Source: Kosakonia quasisacchari
GTDB lineage: Bacteria > Pseudomonadota > Gammaproteobacteria > Enterobacterales > Enterobacteriaceae
NCBI RefSeq assembly: GCF_004331415.1
Contig: NZ_SJOP01000026.1
Location: 1 to 64,000, forward strand
Direction of reading: 5' to 3'
DNA length: 64,000 bases
Below the pieces are notes generated by a model. It made no database searches. It was given only the letters and a program-made list of their open reading frames with translations, and was not told where the DNA came from. A program made the translations under genes and the position numbers. Shown piece by piece: positions 15,846 to 24,576 of this stretch. The number at the start of each line of letters is the position of its first letter. Within the stretch, counting starts at the first letter, position 1.

Positions 15846-17413
15846 TGCGCGGCGTCCGGGGTTATCTGATCAAACGGGATCTCCGAGGCGATAGGGGCAA
15901 ACGGAATGGTGCCGAGCTGCGGTTTTGCCACCACCATCATCGAGATATAACTGATTGGCAGATAAACCGCGTCGTTGTGCAAACGGGTGAGAATATCCCG
16001 GTACAGCGCCTGGCGCGCGCTGTCATCGCTGGTGGTCAGCACTTCGCCAATTTCTTTGTCGATAATCGCTTTGTCCGGCAGGCCTAACTGCGCCTGGTAA
16101 TCGGCATGCGACGGCACGCGCATTGAACTCATAAACGCATGCGGATCGTACGGTGCGCCCCAGGTGCGGTTGAAAATCATGCCGAAACGGCCATCGCGCT
16201 GTCGAGCATAAATACTGCTCTCTTCTTCGCCAATTAATGCGACATCTACGCCGATCTGCTGCAAATTAGCCTGAATGATTTCGGCCATCGATTTACTCAG
16301 TGCATCGGTGCCGATATAAGCCAGTTCGATATGCAACGGTTGCCCGGCTTTTTCGCGGACGCTTTTCCCTGCGGGAAGTTGCCAGCCTGCTTTATCCAGC
16401 AGCGCACGCGCCTGCGCGGGATCGTACTGGCGCGGTTTCAGGCCGATATTGGCATACGGCACGGAAGGGGCGAACAGCGTGTCGGCAACTTGCTGTGTGC
16501 CATACAGTGCGCCATCAATCAGCGTTTTTTTATCCACCGCGTAGTTCAGCGCCTCGCGCACGGCTAACTCGTTTGTGGGCGCATGCGTGGAGTTCAGTGC
16601 CAGCATTACCGTCTCCATTGGCGCAGAAAGCTGGGTGCGCCAGGCCGGGTTCTGGCTGAAACGGGCAAACGTATCCAGCGGCAGCAAACCTTCGTTGCCG
16701 TAAAGCAGATCAATATCGCCTGTTTCAAACGCCACCGCGCGGCTGGTTGGGTCGGGGATGACTTTGACGATAATTTTGCTAAGCGCCGGTTTCGTACCCC
16801 AGTAGTGTTCATTACGCACCAGCACGTCGTACTGGTTCAGCTTCGATTCCTGCAAAACCCACGGCCCGGTGCCAATAGGCGCATTAATGCCGTTCAGGGT
16901 TTCGTGGTTTTTAAACTGTGACGGGGCGATAAAGCGGAACGGGCGGGGCAGAGCAAGCTCTTGCAGGAAAGGGTAATAGGCGCTTTTCAGGGTGATTTGT
17001 AACTGGTTGGGACTAAGGGCTTTGACGTCGGTGATTTGGTTGGCAAGTTCAAGCCAGGCGTGGCGCTGGCGATTATCCAGCACGGCGCGGAAGTTCTCCG
17101 CAGCGGCGGCGGCGTTAAACGGCTCGCCGTTAGAGAACGTCACCCCGTCGCGCAGGGTGAAGACCCAGGTTTTGCCGTCCTCCGAATGCGTCCAGCTTGT
17201 CGCCAGCCAGGGTTTCACGCTGCCGTCGGCCTGATATTTCACCAGTGGTTCATAAACCATGCTTTGCGCGAACATCTGGTTTGGTGTGTAAAGATGCGGG
17301 TTGAGCGGGCCAACATTCACCGGCCATGCGGTAGTTAGTGTGTTTTGTGCCGCGAAAACGGCAAAGGATGCGCAGAGCAGAAGCAGAGCGCCAGCTTGAC
17401 GATAGAAAGACAC
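15842..17413 (-). CDS. nikA: Periplasmic nickel-binding protein NikA
   Basis: 523 residues, close to E. coli NikA (524). A signal peptide is clear (MSFYRQAGALLLLCASFAVFA, cleavage probably after AFA), followed by the mature start AQNTLTTAWPVNVGPLNPHL. It belongs to family 5 of extracellular solute-binding proteins (ATSWTHSEDGKTWVFTLRDG, VREALNYAVDKK). It captures nickel, thought to be bound through a small organic chelator or histidine, and delivers it to NikBC. First gene of the operon; the NikR operator lies 36-63 bases upstream of the start. Confidence 0.96.
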   Translation of the reverse strand: MSFYRQAGALLLLCASFAVFAAQNTLTTAWPVNVGPLNPHLYTPNQMFAQSMVYEPLVKYQADGSVKPWLATSWTHSEDGKTWVFTLRDGVTFSNGEPFNAAAAAENFRAVLDNRQRHAWLELANQITDVKALSPNQLQITLKSAYYPFLQELALPRPFRFIAPSQFKNHETLNGINAPIGTGPWVLQESKLNQYDVLVRNEHYWGTKPALSKIIVKVIPDPTSRAVAFETGDIDLLYGNEGLLPLDTFARFSQNPAWRTQLSAPMETVMLALNSTHAPTNELAVREALNYAVDKKTLIDGALYGTQQVADTLFAPSVPYANIGLKPRQYDPAQARALLDKAGWQLPAGKSVREKAGQPLHIELAYIGTDALSKSMAEIIQANLQQIGVDVALIGEEESSIYARQRDGRFGMIFNRTWGAPYDPHAFMSSMRVPSHADYQAQLGLPDKAIIDKEIGEVLTTSDDSARQALYRDILTRLHNDAVYLPISYISMMVVAKPQLGTIPFAPIASEIPFDQITPDAAQ

Positions 17414-17448
17414 GTTCGGTTTCCTGACGAAAAGTCGGTGGCGAGAAA

Positions 17449-17476
17449 GTATGACGATTTTAGTAATTCATCATAC
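17449..17476 (-). promoter_or_regulatory. NikR operator upstream of nikA
   Basis: GTATGA (17449-17454), 16 bases, TCATAC (17471-17476). This is exactly the published E. coli NikR recognition sequence GTATGA-N16-TCATAC in both half-sites and spacing. A possible FNR half-site ATCAA lies just upstream at 17492-17496, but its partner half is poor. The rest of 17414-17682 shows no gene. Confidence 0.95.
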
Positions 17477-17682
17477 GAATAGTATGTTCTGGATCAAAGG
17501 CCCTGTTTTTAACAAGGATTTATCGCATTTAGCGTGATGTGTATTGCTGGCTGGCGGGGGGAGCGCCCGGTACGCGCAAGGTGATTTATTCTCCGGGGTT
17601 ATCGCTTTGGCTGGCGTAAGCATTGAGCGAGACGTACGACGCGACGTTAAAAAGCTGCTTGCAGATATTCAAGGTCAGAGCG

Positions 17683-18540
17683 CTACGCCTTAAACAGTTG
17701 CAACAGCATTTCCACTTGCTCATCAAGCGGCGCGAGGTCCTTTTTCACAATCAGGTGCAGCGGTGTGGCGCGGCGCGTACCGTGGCTGAGTGGCAGGGTT
17801 TTAAGCACGCCGCTGTCGAGCAATGGCTGAATGCGCTCCTCGGGTAGCCAACCGTAACCCACTTGATACAGCACGGCTTCCACCGCCGCATCGATGGTGG
17901 AGAACGTCCACGACTCCTGCGCCACCGGGCTTTGCCGGTTATTGCTTTCGGCAATGCGAATCAGCGGCCAGGCGGCGAGCATCTCTTCGCTCACCTGCAT
18001 TGATGCGCACAGTGGGTGATCGCGGTGTGCCACGGCGACAAAATCAATGTTCATCAGCCACTCGCCGCGCCCGGTCATATCCTGGCGGCGGGTCAGGATC
18101 ATGACATCGGCTTGCGCATGTACCGGTAATTCGCTGGAGGCGGTCTCCAGCACTTCGGTTAGCCGCACCTGCGTTTGCGGATAGCTCTGCTGAAACTGGC
18201 GCAAAATGGCAAACAGCCGCGCGCGGGGAAAAATGCTGTCGACGACTAAATCCAGCCGCGTGCGCATGCCATTGCGTAGCGTGACCGCGCGGGTTTCTAC
18301 CCAGTCGAAAGCCTTGAGCAACGGTTTTACCTGGTTGAGCAGCAATTCGCCTGCTGGAGTAAGTACCGCGCGCCGCCCTTCCTGTACCAGCAGAGCAACG
18401 CCGAGCCGCTCCTGCAACAGCGCCAGGTTGTAACTGACCGATGACTGGCTGCGGTGCGTCTCTTCCGCCGCTTTCGCAAAGCTCCCCAGCTCCACCACTT
18501 TTTGCAGTAGCGTCCATTGTTCCAGCGTTGTCTTGTGCAT
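17683..18540 (-). CDS. LysR family transcriptional regulator, probable regulator of padC
   Basis: 285 residues. N-terminal winged helix-turn-helix (LEQWTLLQKVVELGSFAKAA, ETHRSQSSVSYNLALLQERL) followed by a LysR substrate-binding domain (LDLVVDSIFPRARLFAILRQ onward). It is divergent from the phenolic acid decarboxylase gene with 98 bases between starts, the usual layout of a LysR activator and its target. A regulatory link is therefore inferred; the likely effector would be a hydroxycinnamate such as ferulate or p-coumarate. Confidence 0.8.
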   Translation of the reverse strand: MHKTTLEQWTLLQKVVELGSFAKAAEETHRSQSSVSYNLALLQERLGVALLVQEGRRAVLTPAGELLLNQVKPLLKAFDWVETRAVTLRNGMRTRLDLVVDSIFPRARLFAILRQFQQSYPQTQVRLTEVLETASSELPVHAQADVMILTRRQDMTGRGEWLMNIDFVAVAHRDHPLCASMQVSEEMLAAWPLIRIAESNNRQSPVAQESWTFSTIDAAVEAVLYQVGYGWLPEERIQPLLDSGVLKTLPLSHGTRRATPLHLIVKKDLAPLDEQVEMLLQLFKA

Positions 18541-18638
18541 AACTCATCTAAAAAATGAATGAATTTGATGCAAATATAGCGTTATTTATTCGTTTTTTGC
18601 AGGCGTACGATCATTTCAAACACCAGAGGAGATAAAAA

Positions 18639-19145
18639 ATGAGCACCTTTGATAAACATGATTTGAGCGGTTTCGTCGGCAAACATCTGGTTTATACCTA
18701 CGATAATGGCTGGAATTACGAGATTTATGTGAAAAACGCCACAACGCTTGATTACCGGATTCACAGCGGTATCGTGGCGAACCGTTGGGTGAAAAACCAG
18801 CAGGCATTCATCGTTCGCGTAGGCGAAAGTATCTATAAAATTTCCTGGACTGAACCGACCGGCACCGATGTGAGCCTGATTGTGAACCTTGGCGATCGCC
18901 TGTTCCACGGCACCATTTTCTTCCCGCGTTGGGTTATCAATAATCCGGAAAAAACTGTCTGCTTCCAGAACGATCACATTCCGTTGATGGAGTCTTACCG
19001 TGCAGCTGGCCCGGCTTATCCCACCGAAGTGATCGATGAGTTCGCTACCATTACGTTTGTGCGCGATTGCGGCGAAAATAATGACAGCGTGATTGACTGC
19101 GCTGCCAGTGAATTACCGGCCAGTTTTCCGCAGAATTTGTCATAA
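18639..19145 (+). CDS. padC: Phenolic acid (ferulate/p-coumarate) decarboxylase
   Basis: 168 residues, the family size. It catalyses non-oxidative decarboxylation of ferulic, p-coumaric and caffeic acids to vinylphenols, a cytosolic detoxification of plant phenolics. The sequence has the diagnostic GKHLVYTYDNGWNYEIYV (Tyr19, Tyr21, Trp25, Tyr27), RIHSGIVANRWVKNQ (Arg49) and YKISWTEPTGTDVSL (Glu72), the residues implicated in catalysis in the Enterobacter enzyme. AGAGGAG about 8 bases before the ATG is a strong ribosome-binding site. Unusual for a clinical-type enterobacterium but common in plant-associated members. Confidence 0.95.
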   Translation: MSTFDKHDLSGFVGKHLVYTYDNGWNYEIYVKNATTLDYRIHSGIVANRWVKNQQAFIVRVGESIYKISWTEPTGTDVSLIVNLGDRLFHGTIFFPRWVINNPEKTVCFQNDHIPLMESYRAAGPAYPTEVIDEFATITFVRDCGENNDSVIDCAASELPASFPQNLS

Positions 19146-19567
19146 AAATTTCACGGTATTTAATATATTTTTATTGTAACGAGCGAAATAATTAATTGCA
19201 TAATGATATTAATTTTCGTGTATTCGTTGATGTGCCGTTTAAATAACGAAGCTAACGCCTTTGTATACATTGCAAGGGCGTTAAATATTTCACTTTTTTG
19301 ACATTCATCACGTTAAGATTTTGCTATTTTCATTTGTAACCTGTTGTTTGAAAAATATTATTTCATATCTGTTAAGCTTATCATTTCTCCCTTTTCTTAA
19401 TCTTGTCCTAATATTCAATTGGTAGCATTCTACGACTAACCGTAACGAATAATAAATGCAGGAAACGCGCATTCATTATATTTTGGTTTAACTTCCATCC
19501 GCCATTTTACTCACTAGCCGCAGCGTGTCTTTGTGGCGGTCCGTTAACGCGTCAATGACGCCAAGGA
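19146..19567. other. Intergenic region with arn promoter
   Basis: 422 bases, AT-rich, with no gene. It contains the PmrA-box-like element (19396-19412) and presumably the arnB promoter. I see no clear padC terminator. Confidence 0.6.
19396..19412 (+). promoter_or_regulatory. PmrA-box-like direct repeat upstream of arnB
   Basis: CTTAAT-CTTGT-CCTAAT at 19396-19412 fits the PmrA (BasR) recognition pattern of two YTTAAK-type half-sites separated by 5 bases, with one mismatch in the second half. Its position, about 160 bases upstream of arnB, suits activation by PmrAB under high iron or polymyxin. Inferred from sequence only. Confidence 0.65.
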
Positions 19568-19573
19568 ATGATG

Positions 19574-20710
19574 ATGAGTGATTTTTTACCGTTCTCGCGC
19601 CCGTCAATGGGGGATGAAGAGTTCGCAGCCATTCAGCAAGTGCTGGCATCCGGCTGGATCACGACAGGCCCCAAAAATCAGGCGCTGGAAGACGCTTTTT
19701 GCACACTGACCGGCAACCGCCATGCCATTGCCGTTAGCTCGGCGACGGGTGGCATGCACGTCACCCTGATGGCGCTGGGGATCGGGGCCGGAGATGAAGT
19801 GATTACCCCGTCGCTGACCTGGGTTTCCACACTCAATATGATTGTGCTGCTCGGCGCGACGCCGGTGATGATCGATGTCGATAAAGAGACGCTGATGGTC
19901 ACGCCGGAAGCTATCGAAGCGGCTATCACGCCACGTACCAAAGCGATTATTCCGGTGCATTACGCCGGTGCGCCGGTAGATATTGACGCCATTCGCGCGA
20001 TGGGTGAAAAGCACGGTATTCCGGTGATTGAAGACGCCGCTCACGCTGCCGGAACGTACTACAAAGGTCAGCATGTGGGTTCACGCGGCACCGCTATTTT
20101 CTCCTTCCACGCCATTAAGAATATGACCTGTGCGGAAGGTGGGCTGGTCGTGACGGACGATGAACAACTGGCAAACCGCATTCGCAGCCTGAAATTCCAC
20201 GGGCTGGGCGTCGATGCTTATGACCGCCAAACCCACGGCCGCGCACCGCAGGCTGAAGTGATCTCCCCTGGTTTTAAATACAACCTCGCCGATATCAACG
20301 CAGCGATTGCGCTGGTGCAACTGGGCAAACTGCCCGCCGCGAATGCCCGCCGCCAGGAGATTGCGCAACGTTATTTGCAGGAACTGGCGGATACGCCGTT
20401 TCAGCCGCTGGCTTTGCCCTCCTGGCCGCATCAGCACGCCTGGCACCTGTTTATTATTCGCGTCGATGAGCAACGTTGCGGTATCTCCCGCGACGCATTG
20501 ATGGAAACTCTGAAAGCGCAAGGCATCGGCACCGGCCTGCATTTTCGCGCGGCGCATACGCAGAAATACTACCGCGAACGCTTCCCCCTCTCTTTACCCA
20601 ATACGGAGTGGAACAGTGCGCGTATCTGTTCACTACCGCTTTTCCCGGATATGACCCATGACGACACAACCCGCGTCATTCACGCGCTCCGCAACATTGC
20701 AGGGCGCTGA
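19574..20710 (+). CDS. arnB: UDP-4-amino-4-deoxy-L-arabinose aminotransferase ArnB
   Basis: 378 residues. PLP-dependent DegT/DnrJ/EryC1 aminotransferase that converts UDP-4-keto-pentose to UDP-L-Ara4N with glutamate as donor. Lys182 in FSFHAIKNMTCAEGG is the PLP lysine. EDAAHAAGTYY and LKFHGLGVDAYDRQ are typical. Three ATGs occur in a row at 19568; the third is chosen because AAGGA (19563-19567) is then 6 bases away and the protein starts like E. coli ArnB (MS[ED]FLPFSRP). First gene of arnBCADTEF. Confidence 0.96.
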   Translation: MSDFLPFSRPSMGDEEFAAIQQVLASGWITTGPKNQALEDAFCTLTGNRHAIAVSSATGGMHVTLMALGIGAGDEVITPSLTWVSTLNMIVLLGATPVMIDVDKETLMVTPEAIEAAITPRTKAIIPVHYAGAPVDIDAIRAMGEKHGIPVIEDAAHAAGTYYKGQHVGSRGTAIFSFHAIKNMTCAEGGLVVTDDEQLANRIRSLKFHGLGVDAYDRQTHGRAPQAEVISPGFKYNLADINAAIALVQLGKLPAANARRQEIAQRYLQELADTPFQPLALPSWPHQHAWHLFIIRVDEQRCGISRDALMETLKAQGIGTGLHFRAAHTQKYYRERFPLSLPNTEWNSARICSLPLFPDMTHDDTTRVIHALRNIAGR

Positions 20711-20711
20711 T

Positions 20712-21695
20712 ATGTTTAATTTACCGCCTGTAGAAAAAGTTTCTGTGGTGATCCCGGTCTATAACGAGCAAGAGAGTTTGCCGGAGTTGATTCGCCGTAC
20801 CACGGAAAGCTGCGACGTGCTGGGCATTGATTACGAAATTTTGCTGGTGGATGACGGCAGTAGCGATAACTCCGCGCTGATGTTAAGTGAAGCGGCAGAA
20901 CAACCCGGCAGCCATGTTGTCGCGGTGCTGTTGAACCGCAACTACGGCCAGCACTCGGCGATTATGGCCGGTTTTAGCCATGTCACCGGTGATTTGATCA
21001 TCACGCTGGACGCCGATTTGCAAAACCCACCGGAGGAGATCCCGCGCCTGGTGGCGAAAGCCAATGAGGGTTATGACGTGGTGGGCACGGTGCGGCAAAA
21101 CCGCCAGGACAGCCTGTTTCGTAAAATGGCCTCACGTACTATCAACCGCCTGATTCAGCGCACCACCGGTAAAGCGATGGGGGATTATGGCTGCATGTTG
21201 CGCGCCTATCGCCGCCATATTGTCGATGCCATGTTGCACTGCCATGAGCGCAGCACTTTTATCCCGATCCTCGCGAACACCTTTGCTCGCCGCGCGGTGG
21301 AGATCCCCGTGCAGCATGCGGAGCGCGAGTTTGGCGATTCCAAATACAGCTTTATGCGCCTGATTAACCTGATGTACGACCTGGTGACCTGCCTGACCAC
21401 CACGCCGCTGCGCTTGCTCAGCGTGTTTGGCAGCGTGATTGCGCTGCTGGGCTTTTCGCTCGCCGTGCTGTTGGTGGTGCTGCGTCTGGCGTTTGGCCCG
21501 CAGTGGGCGGGGGAAGGGGTGTTTATGCTCTTCGCCATTCTCTTCACCTTTATCGGCGCTCAGTTTATCGGCATGGGGCTGCTTGGGGAGTATATCGGGC
21601 GCATCTATAACGATGTTCGCGCGCGTCCCCGTTACTTTATTCAACGTGTTGTTCGTCAGGAAAATGACGTTTCGCAAGAGGAAAAAAATCAATGA
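20712..21695 (+). CDS. arnC: Undecaprenyl-phosphate Ara4FN transferase ArnC
   Basis: 327 residues. Family 2 glycosyltransferase that moves formylated Ara4N from UDP to undecaprenyl phosphate on the inner membrane. N-terminal GT domain with VVIPVYNEQESLPELIRRTT, the DDGSSDNS and ITLDADLQNPPEEIPRL motifs; two C-terminal membrane helices (LLSVFGSVIALLGFSLAVLL and the segment ending FIGMGLLGEYIGRIY). ATG 20712 gives the family N-terminus (MFNLPPVEKVSVV) and lies 1 base after the arnB stop; the longer frame from 20658 overlaps arnB and is rejected. Confidence 0.96.
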   Translation: MFNLPPVEKVSVVIPVYNEQESLPELIRRTTESCDVLGIDYEILLVDDGSSDNSALMLSEAAEQPGSHVVAVLLNRNYGQHSAIMAGFSHVTGDLIITLDADLQNPPEEIPRLVAKANEGYDVVGTVRQNRQDSLFRKMASRTINRLIQRTTGKAMGDYGCMLRAYRRHIVDAMLHCHERSTFIPILANTFARRAVEIPVQHAEREFGDSKYSFMRLINLMYDLVTCLTTTPLRLLSVFGSVIALLGFSLAVLLVVLRLAFGPQWAGEGVFMLFAILFTFIGAQFIGMGLLGEYIGRIYNDVRARPRYFIQRVVRQENDVSQEEKNQ

Positions 21696-23671
21696 AAGCC
21701 GTTGTCTTTGCTTACCACGATATGGGATGTGTTGGTACACAGGCGTTACTGGATGCAGGTTTCGAGATTGCGGCGATTTTCACCCATCCCGACAGTGCCA
21801 ATGAAAACCACTTTTTCGGCTCGGTGGCGCGTATTGCCGCTGAGCGCGGTATCCCGGTTTATGCGCCGGAAGATGTCAACCACCCACTGTGGGTCGATCG
21901 TATTCGCGATCTGAACGCGGATGTCATTTTCTCTTTCTATTACCGCAACTTACTGTGCGACAACATTCTTAATACCGCGCGGATCGGTGCCTTTAACCTG
22001 CACGGCTCGCTGCTGCCTGCCTACCGTGGTCGTGCGCCGCTGAACTGGGTGCTGGTGAACGGCGAAAGCGAAACCGGCGTCACGCTGCACCGCATGGTTT
22101 CCCGCGCGGATGCGGGCGCGATTGTCGCGCAACAACGCGTCGCCATTGCTGAGAACGATGAAGCGCTGTCTCTGCATCGCAAATTAGCGGATGCGGCGAA
22201 GAGCATGCTGCAAGGCGTACTGCCAGCCATTAAAACGCAATCCTTTAGCGAAACGGCGCAGGACGACAGCAAAGCCAGCTACTATGGTCGTCGCACGCCG
22301 GAAGATGGCCGTCTGGACTGGGAAAAACCTGCTCAAACGCTGCAAAATCTGGTGCGCGCGGTTTCTGACCCGTGGCCGGGTGCGTACAGCTTTGCCGGTA
22401 CGCATAAATTTATCGTCTGGAAATCCCGCGTTCGTACCGATGTGGCTCCGGCTCGCGCGGGCACGGTGCTCTCTGTTTCGCCGCTGCTGGTGGCCTGCGG
22501 TGATGGCGCGCTGGAGATCCTCACCGGGCAGATGGAAAATGGTGTGTACATGCAGGGCGCACAACTGGCGCAGTCGCTTGGCCTGGTTGCCGGAGCGTTA
22601 CTCACCAGCAAACCGGTAGTGGCGGTAAAACGCCGTACGCGCGTGTTGATCCTCGGTGTGAACGGTTTTATCGGTAACCATTTGACCGAACGCCTGCTGC
22701 GTGACGATAACTACGAGATTTTCGGTCTGGATATTGGATCGGATGCGATCAGCCGTTTCCTCGACAATCCGCGTTTCCACTTTGTTGAAGGCGATATCAG
22801 CATTCACTCTGAGTGGATCGAATACCACATTAAAAAATGTGACGTGGTGCTGCCGCTGGTGGCGATTGCCACACCTATCGAATACACCCGTAACCCGCTG
22901 CGCGTGTTCGAGCTGGATTTCGAAGAGAACCTGAAAATCATCCGTGACTGCGTGAAGTACAACAAACGCATCATTTTCCCGTCGACGTCGGAAGTGTACG
23001 GCATGTGCACCGACAACAATTTCGACGAAGACAACTCGAATCTGGTCGTTGGACCTATCAACAAACAGCGCTGGATTTACTCGGTATCAAAACAGTTGCT
23101 CGACCGCGTGATCTGGGCATATGGCGATAAGCACGGCCTGAAGTTCACTCTGTTCCGTCCATTTAACTGGATGGGGCCGCGCCTGGATAACCTGAACGCT
23201 GCGCGTATCGGTAGCTCACGCGCCATCACCCAGTTGATCCTTAACCTGGTGGAAGGTTCGCCGATCAAGCTGATCGAAGGCGGCAAACAGAAACGCTGCT
23301 TTACCGATATCAGCGATGGTATTGAAGCGCTGTTCCGCATTATCGAAAACAAAGACGGGCGTTGCGACGGGCAGATCATCAACATCGGTAACCCGGATAA
23401 CGAAGCGAGCATTAAAGAGCTGGCAGAGATGCTGCTGGCCAGCTTTGAAAAACACCCGCTGCGCGACCGCTTCCCGCCGTTCGCCGGTTTCCGTGAAGTG
23501 GAAAGCAGCAGCTACTACGGCAAAGGCTACCAGGATGTGGAACACCGCAAACCGAGCATCCGTAACGCCAAGCGCTGCCTGCACTGGGAACCGACCGTGG
23601 ATATGCGCCAGACCATTGACGAAACGCTGGATTTCTTCCTGCGTACCGTTGAACTGACGGATGAGAAATAA
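21692..23671 (+). CDS. arnA: Bifunctional UDP-glucuronate decarboxylase / UDP-Ara4N formyltransferase ArnA
   Basis: 659 residues, as in E. coli (660). N-terminal formyltransferase domain (about 1-300) with the catalytic His104 in FNLHGSLLPAYRGRAPLNW and Asp140 in RADAGAIV. C-terminal SDR decarboxylase domain (about 315-659) with NAD site GVNGFIGNHL, TSEVYGM, and the YSVSK Tyr-Lys pair. The two activities flank ArnB in the Ara4N pathway. Starts with a 4-base overlap on arnC. Confidence 0.97.
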   Translation: MKAVVFAYHDMGCVGTQALLDAGFEIAAIFTHPDSANENHFFGSVARIAAERGIPVYAPEDVNHPLWVDRIRDLNADVIFSFYYRNLLCDNILNTARIGAFNLHGSLLPAYRGRAPLNWVLVNGESETGVTLHRMVSRADAGAIVAQQRVAIAENDEALSLHRKLADAAKSMLQGVLPAIKTQSFSETAQDDSKASYYGRRTPEDGRLDWEKPAQTLQNLVRAVSDPWPGAYSFAGTHKFIVWKSRVRTDVAPARAGTVLSVSPLLVACGDGALEILTGQMENGVYMQGAQLAQSLGLVAGALLTSKPVVAVKRRTRVLILGVNGFIGNHLTERLLRDDNYEIFGLDIGSDAISRFLDNPRFHFVEGDISIHSEWIEYHIKKCDVVLPLVAIATPIEYTRNPLRVFELDFEENLKIIRDCVKYNKRIIFPSTSEVYGMCTDNNFDEDNSNLVVGPINKQRWIYSVSKQLLDRVIWAYGDKHGLKFTLFRPFNWMGPRLDNLNAARIGSSRAITQLILNLVEGSPIKLIEGGKQKRCFTDISDGIEALFRIIENKDGRCDGQIINIGNPDNEASIKELAEMLLASFEKHPLRDRFPPFAGFREVESSSYYGKGYQDVEHRKPSIRNAKRCLHWEPTVDMRQTIDETLDFFLRTVELTDEK

Positions 23672-23673
23672 GC

Positions 23674-24576
23674 ATGAAATACGTCGGCTTACGTATTGAT
23701 GTCGATACCTTTCGCGGCACGCGTGATGGGGTTCCGCGCCTGCTGGAACTACTGAAAAAGCACAATATTCAGGCGAGCTTTTTCTTTAGCGTCGGGCCGG
23801 ACAACATGGGGCGCCACATCTGGCGTCTGCTTAAGCCGAAATTTCTGTGGAAGATGCTGCGCTCGCGCGCGGCATCGCTCTACGGCTGGGATATTTTACT
23901 GGCGGGCACTGCGTGGCCCGGCAGGCTTATCGGCGAAGGCAACGCGGAGGTCATCCGCAAAACCGCGCAGGCGCATGAAGTTGGGCTGCATGCCTGGGAT
24001 CACCACGGCTGGCAACGCTGGAGCGGCGTGTGGGATCAGGCGCATCTCGAAGCGGAAATTGAGCGCGGATTGCTGGCACTGGAACTGATTATTGGCCGGT
24101 CTGTGAGCTGTTCCGCCGTGGCGGGTTGGCGCGCCGATCAGCGAGTGGTGAAAGCCAAATCGAATTTTAATTTCCGTTATAACAGCGACTGCCGCGGTAC
24201 TCAGCCGTTTCGCCCGCTCATCGCAGAGAACACCTATGCGGCGCCGCAAATCCCGGTAACGCTGCCCACCTGGGATGAAGCCGTTGGCATTTCGGTGGCG
24301 GCGGAACACTACAACCGTTTCATCCTCGACGCGATGCAGCGGGATAACGGCACGCCGGTTTATACCATCCACGCAGAGGTGGAAGGCATTATCGGCGCGG
24401 AAGGTTTCGATGAACTGCTGAGCATGGCGGCGCGCGAAGGTATCGCTTTTTGTCCGCTGAGCCAGTTGTTACCGGAATCGTTAGAGACGCTACCGGCAGG
24501 CAAAGTGGTACGCGGAGAAGTGGCTGGCCGGGAAGGCTGGCTGGGTTGCCAACAACTGTTGAGTCCTGGGTTATGA
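23674..24576 (+). CDS. arnD: 4-deoxy-4-formamido-L-arabinose-phosphoundecaprenol deformylase ArnD
   Basis: 300 residues. NodB-homology (polysaccharide deacetylase-like) metal-dependent hydrolase that removes the formyl group from undecaprenyl-P-Ara4FN. Motif 1 is GLRIDVDTFRGTRDG (metal Asp), motif 2 is EVGLHAWDHHGWQRW (metal His), followed by WRADQRVVK. It begins 2 bases after arnA and overlaps arnT (ATGA at 24573-24576). Confidence 0.96.
   Translation: MKYVGLRIDVDTFRGTRDGVPRLLELLKKHNIQASFFFSVGPDNMGRHIWRLLKPKFLWKMLRSRAASLYGWDILLAGTAWPGRLIGEGNAEVIRKTAQAHEVGLHAWDHHGWQRWSGVWDQAHLEAEIERGLLALELIIGRSVSCSAVAGWRADQRVVKAKSNFNFRYNSDCRGTQPFRPLIAENTYAAPQIPVTLPTWDEAVGISVAAEHYNRFILDAMQRDNGTPVYTIHAEVEGIIGAEGFDELLSMAAREGIAFCPLSQLLPESLETLPAGKVVRGEVAGREGWLGCQQLLSPGL

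Noticed and set aside
17483..17500. FNR site upstream of nikA
   Set aside because: Only the ATCAA half is good; the other half does not fit TTGAT at the right spacing.
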